Below, piece after piece: positions 55,471 to 63,509 of a stretch of 64,000 nucleotides of DNA. Position 1 is the stretch's first letter. Each line of letters opens with the position of its first letter. Position numbers and translations under genes: made by a program. Source of the stretch: Janthinobacterium sp. SUN073 (GTDB taxonomy: Bacteria; Pseudomonadota; Gammaproteobacteria; Burkholderiales; Burkholderiaceae_D); contig NZ_JAPUBT010000004.1 of NCBI RefSeq assembly GCF_030397665.1, positions 124,001 to 188,000 of the forward strand. The letters are read 5' to 3'. Under the pieces are notes generated by a model, which saw only the letters and a program-made list of their open reading frames with translations, had not been told where the DNA came from and searched no databases.

Positions 55471-56381
55471 GCCGCCTCCCGCCCCAGGCGGGGAATGGCA
55501 TCGACGAGATTGGCCAGGTAGTCGTGGCCCATCTTCGCGTACTCATAGCTGGGGGCGACGGCCGGGTCTTGCTCCGCTTCCACCACCAGCCAGCCTTCGT
55601 AGCCGTGCAGATACAAACGCGTCAAAATGGCCGGAAAGTCGATGCTGCCGTCGCCGGGCACGCTGAAGGCGCCATTGATGACGGCTTGCAGGAAACTCCA
55701 GTGGCCATTGCGGGCCAGTTTCACCACGTTCGGGCGCACATCCTTGCAATGCACGTGGCAAATCCTGTCGATATGCTTGTTTAAAACCGCCAGCGCATCG
55801 CCGCCGGCAAACGTGATATGCCCCGTATCAAACAGCAAGCCCACTTCCGGCCCGGTCAAGGCCATCAGCTGATCCACGTCCGTCGGGGTTTCCACATACG
55901 CGCCCATGTGGTGGTGGTAGGCCAGGCGCACGCCGTTATCGAGCAAGTGCCTGGCAAACACCGTCAATTTGTCCGCATAGGCCTGCCATTGCTGCTGCGT
56001 CTGGAAACGGGGGCGTTTGTACAGGGGGCGCGCTTCGCCCTGGATGGCGTCGGCCACTTCGCCGTACACCATGACGGTCGCGCCGCTGTCGGCAAGCAGC
56101 CGTAAATGCGGGCCAACAGAAGCGATCTCTTCTTCGACCGAGCGGTGCGCCAGGCGACCCGAATACCAGCCGGAAACACAGGCAAGATTGTATTTGCCCA
56201 GCACGGCGTTCAGGGCCGGGGCATCTTTCGGAAACTTGTTGCCCAGCTCGAAACCCACGTAGCCGATCTCGGCGCCCTCTTTCAGCGCTGTCTCCAGGGG
56301 CGTCTCGCCGCCCAGGCTGGGTAAATCGTCGTTCATCCACGAGATCGGGTTGATGCCGATCTTGACATTCCAGGTAGTCAT
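55467..56381 (-). CDS. iolE: Inosose (2-keto-myo-inositol) dehydratase
   Basis: IolE removes water from scyllo-inosose to give the diketo-cyclohexane that IolD opens. The 304-residue protein is a TIM-barrel sugar-isomerase-like enzyme. It opens VKIGINPISWMNDDLPSLGG, a family hallmark, and contains YHHHMGAYVETPTDVDQLM, LFDTGHITFAGGDALAVL, HVHCKDVRPNVV and VVEAEQDPAVAPSYEYA, which hold the expected metal ligands. It starts 1 base after the iolD stop and overlaps iolB. Confidence 0.95.
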   Translation of the reverse strand: MTTWNVKIGINPISWMNDDLPSLGGETPLETALKEGAEIGYVGFELGNKFPKDAPALNAVLGKYNLACVSGWYSGRLAHRSVEEEIASVGPHLRLLADSGATVMVYGEVADAIQGEARPLYKRPRFQTQQQWQAYADKLTVFARHLLDNGVRLAYHHHMGAYVETPTDVDQLMALTGPEVGLLFDTGHITFAGGDALAVLNKHIDRICHVHCKDVRPNVVKLARNGHWSFLQAVINGAFSVPGDGSIDFPAILTRLYLHGYEGWLVVEAEQDPAVAPSYEYAKMGHDYLANLVDAIPRLGREAA

Positions 56382-56382
56382 C

Positions 56383-58212
56383 TCAATTCCTTTGTTTCAG
56401 ACGGTCAAGTTCATAACGGGCGCGCGCAGCTTGCACGCCGGGCTGGGTGGAGACTTCGGGCACGGCCACTTCCCACCAGCAACCACCCTCTTCTGTCGTG
56501 CGCGTGTCGTCCGTATTGATGCAGATCAGATACGTACGCGGTGCGGCGCGGGCGCGCAGCATGGCTTGTTCCAGTTCGGAGATTTTGCCAACGTGTTCGG
56601 AGAGCGCGCCCAACGACCGCGCATGCAGGGCAAAGTCGATGGTGGGGGCGCTGTCGGGCAACATATTGTTGAACGAGGCATTGCCGCACGCCTGCTGCAA
56701 TCGGTTGATGCAGCCGTAGCCCCGGTTGTCGAGCACGACAATAATCAGCTTTTTGTCCAGCATGACGGAAGTGGCGATTTCCGAATTCATCATCAGGTAG
56801 CTGCCGTCGCCCACCATGACGATCACCTCGGCATCGGGCTTGGCCATCTTGACGCCGAGGCCGCCGGCGATTTCATAGCCCATGCATGAGTAGCCGTATT
56901 CCATGTGGTAGCCGCCCGGTGTTTCCGTGCGCCACAGCTTGTGCAGTTCGGCCGGCAAGGTGCCTGCCGCGCAGACGACGATGTCGCGGCTGGTGGAATC
57001 CATGGATGAACGCTGCACGGCGCCGATGACTTCGCCGTCATACGGCAAGCCGGCGACGTCGCGCTGGCCGGTGATGGACGCCACCGTCGCGCGCCAGGCG
57101 TTACCCGCCTGCTGCGCCCGGTCCAGCCAGTGGCCCGCGCTGTTCCAGCTGCCCAGCAGCCGCGACAGTCCCTGCAAGCCGAGTGTCGCGTCCGCCTGCA
57201 AGCCCAGGCCACGACGCTTCAAGGCGTCAAAGGCATTCACGTTCAGGCTGACCAGTTGCGCCTGCGCAAACAGGGAGTTCGAGCCCGTGGTGAAATCCTG
57301 CAAGCGCGTGCCGACGGCCAGCACCACGTCCGCGTCCGCAGCCAGGCTGTTGGCGGCAGGCGAGCCCGTCACGCCGATGGCGCCCAGCTGCAGCGGATGA
57401 TCCCACGGCAAGGCGCTCTTGCCCGCCTGGGTTTCCGCCACAGGGATGCCGTGGCGCTCGGCAAACGCCTGCAGGGCGGCGCTGGCCTTGCCGTACAGCA
57501 CGCCGCCCCCGGCCACGATCAGCGGCTGTCTGGCGTTTTTCAATAGCAGCGCCGCTTCTTCCAGCTCCTGCTCGACGGGCGGCAAGGCGCGGAAACGCAC
57601 GATGCGCGGTTCGAAAAAATCGGCAGGATAGTCATACGCCATCGTCTGCACGTCTTGCGGCAGCGACAAGGTAACGGGACCGCAGGCGGCCGGGTCCGTC
57701 AAGGCGGCAATGGCGCGTGGCAAGGCGGTGAGCAACTGTTCCGGATAGATAATGCGGTCAAAGTAACGCGACAGCGGCTTGAACGCATCGTTCACCGAGA
57801 CGCTGCCGTCGCCGCCATCTTCCAGCTGCTGCAGCACCGGGTCCGGCGCACGCGAGACAAATACGTCGCCCGGCAGCAAGAGCACGGGCAAGCGATTCAC
57901 GTGCGCCAGGGCGGCAGCCGTCAGCAAATTCGTCGCGCCCGGGCCGATGGAACTGGTGACGGCCATCATGCGCCGGCGCATGTGGGCTTTCGCGTAGGCA
58001 ATGGCCGCGTGCGCCATCGCCTGCTCGTTGTGCGCCCGATACGTGGGGAAGCTGTCGCGGTACTGGTACAGCGCTTCGCCCAGGCCAGCGACATTGCCGT
58101 GGCCAAAGATGGCGAAAGCGCCGCCGAACAGGGGGTGGCCGTCATCGGTACGCAATACCGACAGATAGCGCACCAGCGCCTGCGCCATGGTCAAGCGGAT
58201 GGTGGCGCTCAT
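56383..58212 (-). CDS. iolD: 3D-(3,5/4)-trihydroxycyclohexane-1,2-dione hydrolase
   Basis: IolD is a thiamine-diphosphate enzyme that hydrolyses the cyclic dione to 5-deoxy-glucuronate. The 609-residue protein has the N-terminal segment FAIFGHGNVAGLGEAL, the catalytic Glu region YRAHNEQAMAHAAIAYAK, the central domain AGGGVLYGKASAAL, and the C-terminal cofactor motif VGDGSYLMMNSEI through VLDNRGYGCIN. The ATG at 58212 overlaps the iolC stop (ATGA); 12 upstream in-frame codons lie inside iolC. Confidence 0.95.
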   Translation of the reverse strand: MSATIRLTMAQALVRYLSVLRTDDGHPLFGGAFAIFGHGNVAGLGEALYQYRDSFPTYRAHNEQAMAHAAIAYAKAHMRRRMMAVTSSIGPGATNLLTAAALAHVNRLPVLLLPGDVFVSRAPDPVLQQLEDGGDGSVSVNDAFKPLSRYFDRIIYPEQLLTALPRAIAALTDPAACGPVTLSLPQDVQTMAYDYPADFFEPRIVRFRALPPVEQELEEAALLLKNARQPLIVAGGGVLYGKASAALQAFAERHGIPVAETQAGKSALPWDHPLQLGAIGVTGSPAANSLAADADVVLAVGTRLQDFTTGSNSLFAQAQLVSLNVNAFDALKRRGLGLQADATLGLQGLSRLLGSWNSAGHWLDRAQQAGNAWRATVASITGQRDVAGLPYDGEVIGAVQRSSMDSTSRDIVVCAAGTLPAELHKLWRTETPGGYHMEYGYSCMGYEIAGGLGVKMAKPDAEVIVMVGDGSYLMMNSEIATSVMLDKKLIIVVLDNRGYGCINRLQQACGNASFNNMLPDSAPTIDFALHARSLGALSEHVGKISELEQAMLRARAAPRTYLICINTDDTRTTEEGGCWWEVAVPEVSTQPGVQAARARYELDRLKQRN

Positions 58213-60155
58213 GCCGCACGCTCCAGCCGATTGCGCGTGCGTTGCCACAAGCTGATGAGCTGTTCGAAGTTGGCGCGCACGGCGGCGATCAGGCCTGCAT
58301 CATCGATTTCACCGGCCAGCCAGCGGCGGCTCGGTTCCTGGAAGATGGTGCGGCCCACCATGAAGCCGCGGCACGTCGTGCTGGCACTGGCCTGCTCAAA
58401 ACTGGCAGCCAGTCTTTCGATCGGCGCATTCAAGCCCAGCAAGACAACGCCACGGCAATACGGATCGCGCTCATGCACGAGGGCATCGATGGCTTGCCAT
58501 TGCTTGGCCGACATGCTTTCCAGCTTCCACCATTCCGGGTAAATGCCCAGGTTGTACAGGCGCTTGACGGCGCGCAAGACCGTATCGTCATTGTGCGGCA
58601 GGGATTCCGACGGGATCACCTCCAACAGCAGTTCGTGACCGCTCACTTGCGCCGCGTCATACAGGGCCTTGATTTGCGCTTCCTGTTCCAGACGGTTTTC
58701 CACGGCGTCGTCCGGGTGCAGCTGCACCAGGCACTTGATGACGTGTTCCTTCGGCCAGCTGATCAGATGCGAACCGATGGAGCGGCCCCAGTCGAATTGC
58801 AGCGGGTTCGAGCCCGGCAATTCCACGGGACGGCCTATCCACCAGCCCCGCCCCGTCGCATCGTTGAGCGCGTCGACGCCATAGCGGCCATCGATCAGTA
58901 CGCCCGTCTTGCCGGCCAGCTGCAAGGCCGTTTCCGTTTGCGCCACGGCTTGTACCATCAATTGCTTCAAGGCCGAGATACGCGATTCGGACGCGCCCGT
59001 TTGTTGCGCCAGCTCAAAGAATTGCGTGCGGTGGTCGAACGCAAACACGCACAGCTCGTCCCATTGCTGGCGCGCGACCGTCGTGCGGTGCAAACGCGAC
59101 AAGGTCGCGTCTTGGTCCGGTTGCGTCAGCTTGGCCGCATTGGCGAGGAAATACTCGAGTTCGACGGGCGACGGCATGGCCGGCGCGCAGCCGTGGCGCG
59201 ACACGACCAGGGCGCCGCAGCCATTCGCGTAGCGGCAGCACGCTTCGTAATCCTCGCCGCGCAGCCAGCCTTTCAGGAAGCCGGACAGAAAGGCGTCGCC
59301 CGCACCGAGCACATTCAATACTTCCACGCGCACGCCACGGTAGTTATAGGCATCGTCGAGGCTTTGCGGAATGGTGGCGTCGATGACGGCGCTGCCCAGC
59401 GGGCCCCGCTTGACGACCAGGGTGGCCAGGGTGGCGGCCCGCACGGCGCGCAGGGACGCCATGATCTCCGCGCCGCCGCCAGCGATCATGAATTCCTCTT
59501 CCGTGCCGACGATCAAGTCGAATTGCGGCAGGATCGCTTGCAAATGGCTGGTCACGCCGTCGTTCGAGACGAAACGCGTTTCGCCGTCCGCCTTGCCCGA
59601 CAAGCCCCACAGCACAGGCCGGTAATCGATGTCGAGCACGGTGCGCACGTTGTTGGCGCGGGCCAGTTTCAATGCTTGCGTGCTGACGGCGTGCATGGCA
59701 CTGGAAGAAAAATGCGTTCCGGTGATCAGGAGCGCTTTGCTGGAGGCAATGAAGGCCGCATCCACCGACGCCAGGTCGATGGCCATGTCGGCGCAATTTT
59801 CCCTGTAAAAAATCAGGGGGAAGGTGTTTTTATCTTTGATGCCCAGCATGACGAGGGCCGTCAGGCGGTCGCGGTCGATGCCGACATGGCTGACGTCGCA
59901 GCCTTCCTTCGACAAGGTGTCGGTGAGGAAACGTCCCATGTGGTCGTCGCCCACTTTCGACAGCATGGCCGATTTCAAGCCCAGGCGGGCCGTGCCGAAG
60001 GCGATGTTCGCCGACGAGCCGCCCAGGTACTTGGCGAAACTGGTCGCGTCTTCCAGGGGGCTGCCGATTTGCTGCGCATACAGGTCCACCGCCAGGCGGC
60101 CCAGGCAAATCACGTCGAGCGCGCGGCCATGGGCAAATTGTGTCGGGTTATTCAT
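58209..60155 (-). CDS. iolC: Fused 5-dehydro-2-deoxygluconokinase and DUF2090 aldolase-like protein
   Basis: The N-terminal half (about 1-330) is a PfkB-type kinase with LGGSSANIAFGTARLGLK and the catalytic GAGDAFLSGFLKG. It phosphorylates 2-deoxy-5-keto-gluconate. The C-terminal half (about 335-648) is DUF2090, with VFAFDHRTQFFELAQQTG, GVLIDGRYGVDAL and EVIPSESLPHND. This domain resembles class I aldolases and probably does the next step, cleaving the phosphorylated product to malonate semialdehyde and dihydroxyacetone phosphate. This 648-residue fusion is known in proteobacteria; no separate iolJ is present. AAGGA precedes the ATG. It starts 8 bases after the ATPase gene. Confidence 0.94.
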   Translation of the reverse strand: MNNPTQFAHGRALDVICLGRLAVDLYAQQIGSPLEDATSFAKYLGGSSANIAFGTARLGLKSAMLSKVGDDHMGRFLTDTLSKEGCDVSHVGIDRDRLTALVMLGIKDKNTFPLIFYRENCADMAIDLASVDAAFIASSKALLITGTHFSSSAMHAVSTQALKLARANNVRTVLDIDYRPVLWGLSGKADGETRFVSNDGVTSHLQAILPQFDLIVGTEEEFMIAGGGAEIMASLRAVRAATLATLVVKRGPLGSAVIDATIPQSLDDAYNYRGVRVEVLNVLGAGDAFLSGFLKGWLRGEDYEACCRYANGCGALVVSRHGCAPAMPSPVELEYFLANAAKLTQPDQDATLSRLHRTTVARQQWDELCVFAFDHRTQFFELAQQTGASESRISALKQLMVQAVAQTETALQLAGKTGVLIDGRYGVDALNDATGRGWWIGRPVELPGSNPLQFDWGRSIGSHLISWPKEHVIKCLVQLHPDDAVENRLEQEAQIKALYDAAQVSGHELLLEVIPSESLPHNDDTVLRAVKRLYNLGIYPEWWKLESMSAKQWQAIDALVHERDPYCRGVVLLGLNAPIERLAASFEQASASTTCRGFMVGRTIFQEPSRRWLAGEIDDAGLIAAVRANFEQLISLWQRTRNRLERAA

Positions 60156-60163
60156 GGTTATCC

Positions 60164-60949
60164 TTAAATCGTGACACCGTCGAGTTCAGCCATCAGCGTT
60201 TGCATTTCCGCACCGCCCGCCATCATGTCGAGTACTTCATCCTTGGAAACGGTTTCCTTGGTGTAAGTGCCCAGCGACTTGCCCCGGTTCAAGAGGGTGA
60301 ACGAGTCGCCCACCGGGTAGGCGTGGTGCACATTATGGGTAATGAAGATCACGGACAAGCCCCGTTCGCGCGCCTTGTAGATCAGTTTCAGCACATTGAA
60401 CGACTGTTTCACGCCCAGGGCGGCCGTCGGCTCGTCGAGGATCAGCACGCGCGCGCCGAAGTGGATGGCGCGGGCAATCGCCAGGCACTGGCGCTCGCCG
60501 CCCGACATGGTGCCCACGGCCTGGTGCGGGTCGCGCACCATGATGCCCATTTCGGCCAGCTTGTCGCGCGCCGTGGTGGCCGCATACTCCATATCCATCA
60601 CGGGCAGCACGCCGAACATTTTTTTGATCGGCTCGCGGCCCATGAAGAAATTGCGCGCCACGGACAGCAAGGGTACCAGCGCCAGGTCCTGATAGACGGT
60701 GGCCACGCCCAGGTCGAGCGCTTCCTTCGGCGAATTGAAGCAGACGGGCTGGCCATCGACCAGGTATTGCCCGCTGGTAGGCCGGTGCACGCCGGCCAGG
60801 GTCTTGATCAGGGTCGACTTGCCGGCGCCATTGTCACCCAGCAGGCAATGCACTTCGCCCGGTTTCAAGCGCAGGGTGACATTTTGCAGGGCGATGACGG
60901 AGCCGAAACGTTTGCTGATGTTTTCCAGCGCAAGGATGTATTCGCTCAT
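60164..60949 (-). CDS. Sugar/inositol ABC transporter, ATP-binding subunit
   Basis: A 261-residue ATPase of the CUT2 sugar-importer family. It shows Walker A ([17 protein letters not shown]), the ABC signature ([16 protein letters not shown]), Walker B ([12 protein letters not shown]) and the switch His ([11 protein letters not shown]). It has one nucleotide-binding domain, like FrcA, rather than the duplicated 500-residue form of RbsA, XylG and the Caulobacter inositol ATPase. Its place in the inositol operon makes myo-inositol the likely substrate. It starts 3 bases after the permease stop. Confidence 0.93.
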   Translation of the reverse strand: MSEYILALENISKRFGSVIALQNVTLRLKPGEVHCLLGDNGAGKSTLIKTLAGVHRPTSGQYLVDGQPVCFNSPKEALDLGVATVYQDLALVPLLSVARNFFMGREPIKKMFGVLPVMDMEYAATTARDKLAEMGIMVRDPHQAVGTMSGGERQCLAIARAIHFGARVLILDEPTAALGVKQSFNVLKLIYKARERGLSVIFITHNVHHAYPVGDSFTLLNRGKSLGTYTKETVSKDEVLDMMAGGAEMQTLMAELDGVTI

Positions 60950-60952
60950 GGC

Positions 60953-62110
60953 TTATCTCGCTTCCGTGACACGTGCACGGACAAAGTTGTTGAACAGTAC
61001 CGCGATCAGCAGCATGACGCCGAGGAAGACGCGGAACCAGTCCGAATTGATATTCGTATAAGTAATGCCGATCTGCACCACGCCGAAGATCAGCGCGCCG
61101 AAGCAGGCGCCGACGACGGAACCGTAGCCGCCCGTCAACAAGGCGCCGCCGATGACGGCCGCGATGATGGCTTCGAACTCCTTTTGCATGCCGCGGTCTG
61201 CGGCGGCCGAGCCCACGTCAAATACTTGCAACGTGGCAAACAGGCAAGCGCAGAAGGCCGTGAAGACAAACAGCGATACCTTGATGGTTTTCACGGGCAC
61301 ACCCACGTTCTTGGCCGCGTTGGCGTCGCCGCCGACGGCGAAGATCCAGTTGCCGATGCGGGTGCGGGCCAGGACGAAGCCGGACACCAGCGCCAGGCCG
61401 GCCCACCAGACGATGACCTTGGGGATGCCCTTGACCAGCGGCGCGCCATTGTCGAGCGCCGTGATCCAGCCCGCCTTGGCCATCCAGGCGAACAGCGAGG
61501 TGCCCACTTCGCCATGGAACAGGGTCAGGGCCAGCCAGTCGTCGGCGGCCAGCGCGCCGATGCCGCTGACGATGGTGCGGTTGGCAAACATGATGGACAG
61601 AGCCAGGGTCAGGCCGCGCAAGATGAACAAAAAGGCCAGCGTGACGATAAACGACGGCAAGCGCGTCTTGATGACCAGGTAGCCGTTGAGCCAGCCCAGC
61701 GCCATCGAACCGGCAAAGGCGAACAGGATGGCGGCCCACACGGGCCAGTGGAAATACACGGAAGGGATGGCGATCATCATGCCGGAAAAGCCGATCATGG
61801 AACCGATCGACAGGTCGAATTCACCGGCGATCATCAATACGCAGGCGCCGATGGCGATGATGCCCAGGTAGGCGGCCACTTGCGCCCAGTTGATCACGCC
61901 GTCGAGGTTGAACATGCCGGAGTCGCCGGCCGTCAGGATGAAGAAGGCGAACACCAGAATGGCGCCCGAGATCGAGGCGAACTCGGGACGGCTGAACAGC
62001 CGCTTGAGCCAACTGACCTGCCCCACGCGCTCATCGGCACCCTGCTTTTGCGGCGGCGTGCCCGAGGCGGCCATGCCGCCCTGTTCCACGCTGAATTTCA
62101 CGGTACTCAT
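60953..62110 (-). CDS. Sugar/inositol ABC transporter, permease subunit
   Basis: A 385-residue inner-membrane permease of the BPD_transp_2 (CUT2) family with about nine to ten hydrophobic segments. Characteristic parts are GEFDLSIGSMIGFSGMMIA, LGWLNGYLVIKTRLPSFIVTLAFLF and GGDANAAKNVGVPV, the cytoplasmic loop that meets the ATPase. The long soluble N-terminus is usual for FrcC-like members. GGGAG lies 8 bases before the ATG at 62110; a longer frame upstream has no such site. A strong hairpin sits in the 134-base gap before it. Confidence 0.93.
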   Translation of the reverse strand: MSTVKFSVEQGGMAASGTPPQKQGADERVGQVSWLKRLFSRPEFASISGAILVFAFFILTAGDSGMFNLDGVINWAQVAAYLGIIAIGACVLMIAGEFDLSIGSMIGFSGMMIAIPSVYFHWPVWAAILFAFAGSMALGWLNGYLVIKTRLPSFIVTLAFLFILRGLTLALSIMFANRTIVSGIGALAADDWLALTLFHGEVGTSLFAWMAKAGWITALDNGAPLVKGIPKVIVWWAGLALVSGFVLARTRIGNWIFAVGGDANAAKNVGVPVKTIKVSLFVFTAFCACLFATLQVFDVGSAAADRGMQKEFEAIIAAVIGGALLTGGYGSVVGACFGALIFGVVQIGITYTNINSDWFRVFLGVMLLIAVLFNNFVRARVTEAR

Positions 62111-62171
62111 GCTATGTCTCCCTTGTTTATAGCAACCTGCCAGCCTCGACAACAATTCCAGGGCGGCAGGA

Positions 62172-62204
62172 CCCGCGCGCCGGCAAGCTTGGCCTGCGCG
62201 CGGG
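62172..62204 (-). other. Strong intercistronic hairpin between binding-protein and permease genes
   Basis: CCCGCGCGC pairs with GCGCGCGGG, and the stem continues with GGC/GCC after one mismatch, around AAGCTTG. No T-run follows. Such hairpins usually protect the upstream mRNA so that more binding protein than permease is made. Confidence 0.7.
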
Positions 62205-62244
62205 GACAACGACTAAGGTATTGATTGAAATGAAAAGCGGGTGC

Positions 62245-63291
62245 TTAACGGAACTGGCCGGCGTATTTCTCCACCTTGCCGATATTGTCCTTGGTGACAT
62301 ACCCAGGACCGGAACCGATATGGCGCGGGCCATACGATGGTGCCAGGCCATACTCGGCCAGGCGCGCCTTGAACTTGGCGTTATTGATCAGCTTTTCGCG
62401 TACCTTGGCCAGGTCCGTAGTCTTGTCCTGCTTCATGATGGCCAGCACGGCAACGGGAATATAGCCTTGCAGGTAGGGTTGCTGGTCGATGGCAAACTGG
62501 ATGCTGCCATCCTTGATGCCTTTCGAGATTTCATCGGACAGGTCGAACGTGGCGAACCACATCTTGCCCTTCAAGCCCATTTTTTCCAGCGCCTTCAGCG
62601 AAGCGTGGGCCGAGGTCGGGCCCAGCGCCAGCACGGCCTGGGTTTTCGGGTTGTTGCGCAGGAAGGCGCTCAGCTTGCTTTCGATGGTGGTCGGGTCTTC
62701 GCCCGCATCCAGGGTGGCCGCCTTGAAGTCAACGCCGATCGCATCGGCAAAACCACGGCAGCGCTCGAACGACGACGGATTCGTCGCGTAGTGGTTGACG
62801 CAGACGAAGGATTTGATGCCGGCCGCCTTGGCTTTTTCGCCCGCGCCCTTGCCTGCCTCGTATTCAGGCTGGCCCACATGCATCACGGCGCCCAGCTGTT
62901 CGCTTTGCGCCAGGGTGCCCGAGTTGATCGTGATGAAGGGGATTTTCTTCGCCGCCACCAGGCCCAGCGGTTTTTGCAGCACGCTGAAATCGGCGATGCT
63001 GACGATCACGCCATCGTAGTTGCGGGCCGCCGATTGCTCGACCAGGCGCGCCATGTCGGCCAGGTCGCCATTCGGCGGGTTGCGGTAGTCGACGCTGACA
63101 TTGAAGTCTTCACCTGCTTGCTTGACAGAATTTTTGATCGTATTCCACCAGGAATCGGAATCCGGCGCATGGCTGATCAACACGAATTTCTCGCCCGCCG
63201 CGTGGCTGGCGTTCATGCCCAGACCCAGTCCCAGGCCGAGGCCCAGCATGGCCAGGCTCTTCAGAAATCCCTTACGCTTATTGCTTTGCAT
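62245..63291 (-). CDS. Sugar/inositol ABC transporter, periplasmic binding protein
   Basis: A 348-residue precursor with a signal peptide that contains an unusual alternating Leu-Gly run (LGLGLGLGLG) and ends ASHAAG. The mature protein is a type I periplasmic binding protein. It shows KFVLISHAPDSDSWWNTIKNSV, YDGVIVSIADFSVL, IPFITINSGT, VLALGPTSAHASLKAL and GSIQFAIDQQPYLQGYIPV, the FrcB-like ligand pocket. AAGGAG lies 7 bases before the ATG. It is the first gene of the inositol operon, so it should bind myo-inositol or a related polyol, though this is inference from context. Confidence 0.92.
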   Translation of the reverse strand: MQSNKRKGFLKSLAMLGLGLGLGLGMNASHAAGEKFVLISHAPDSDSWWNTIKNSVKQAGEDFNVSVDYRNPPNGDLADMARLVEQSAARNYDGVIVSIADFSVLQKPLGLVAAKKIPFITINSGTLAQSEQLGAVMHVGQPEYEAGKGAGEKAKAAGIKSFVCVNHYATNPSSFERCRGFADAIGVDFKAATLDAGEDPTTIESKLSAFLRNNPKTQAVLALGPTSAHASLKALEKMGLKGKMWFATFDLSDEISKGIKDGSIQFAIDQQPYLQGYIPVAVLAIMKQDKTTDLAKVREKLINNAKFKARLAEYGLAPSYGPRHIGSGPGYVTKDNIGKVEKYAGQFR

Positions 63292-63437
63292 GAATGTCTC
63301 CTTGAAGGATTAATTTTTATAGTTGCCAGCTTTTGAAGCGTGTCAACGGGGAGCCGGAAAGCCGGCAAGACCCGATGCACTGCGCACAGCTTAGGCCACA
63401 AAAAAGACAAATGCAATAAAATTTTCAAAATAAATTT

Positions 63438-63459
63438 AAATAGAAAATCATTTCTATTT
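63438..63459. promoter_or_regulatory. Candidate RpiR-type operator over the rpiR promoter
   Basis: AAATAGAAA and TTTCTATTT form a perfect 9-base inverted repeat with an ATCA spacer. The right arm overlaps a possible -35 element, placed 17 bases before TATAAT at 63474-63479. It sits in the divergent spacer of the inositol operon and its regulator, so both could be controlled from it. Confidence 0.65.
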
Positions 63460-63509
63460 TTGTGATTCGCTCCTATAATTCTCGCCAGAACCAGCCCAAA
63501 GGAAACAAC

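Noticed and set aside
58242-60167. A 641-codon open frame on the plus strand opposite iolC
   Set aside because: It lies exactly over the IolC fusion, and its composition (Arg/Gln/His-rich, no motifs) marks it as a shadow.
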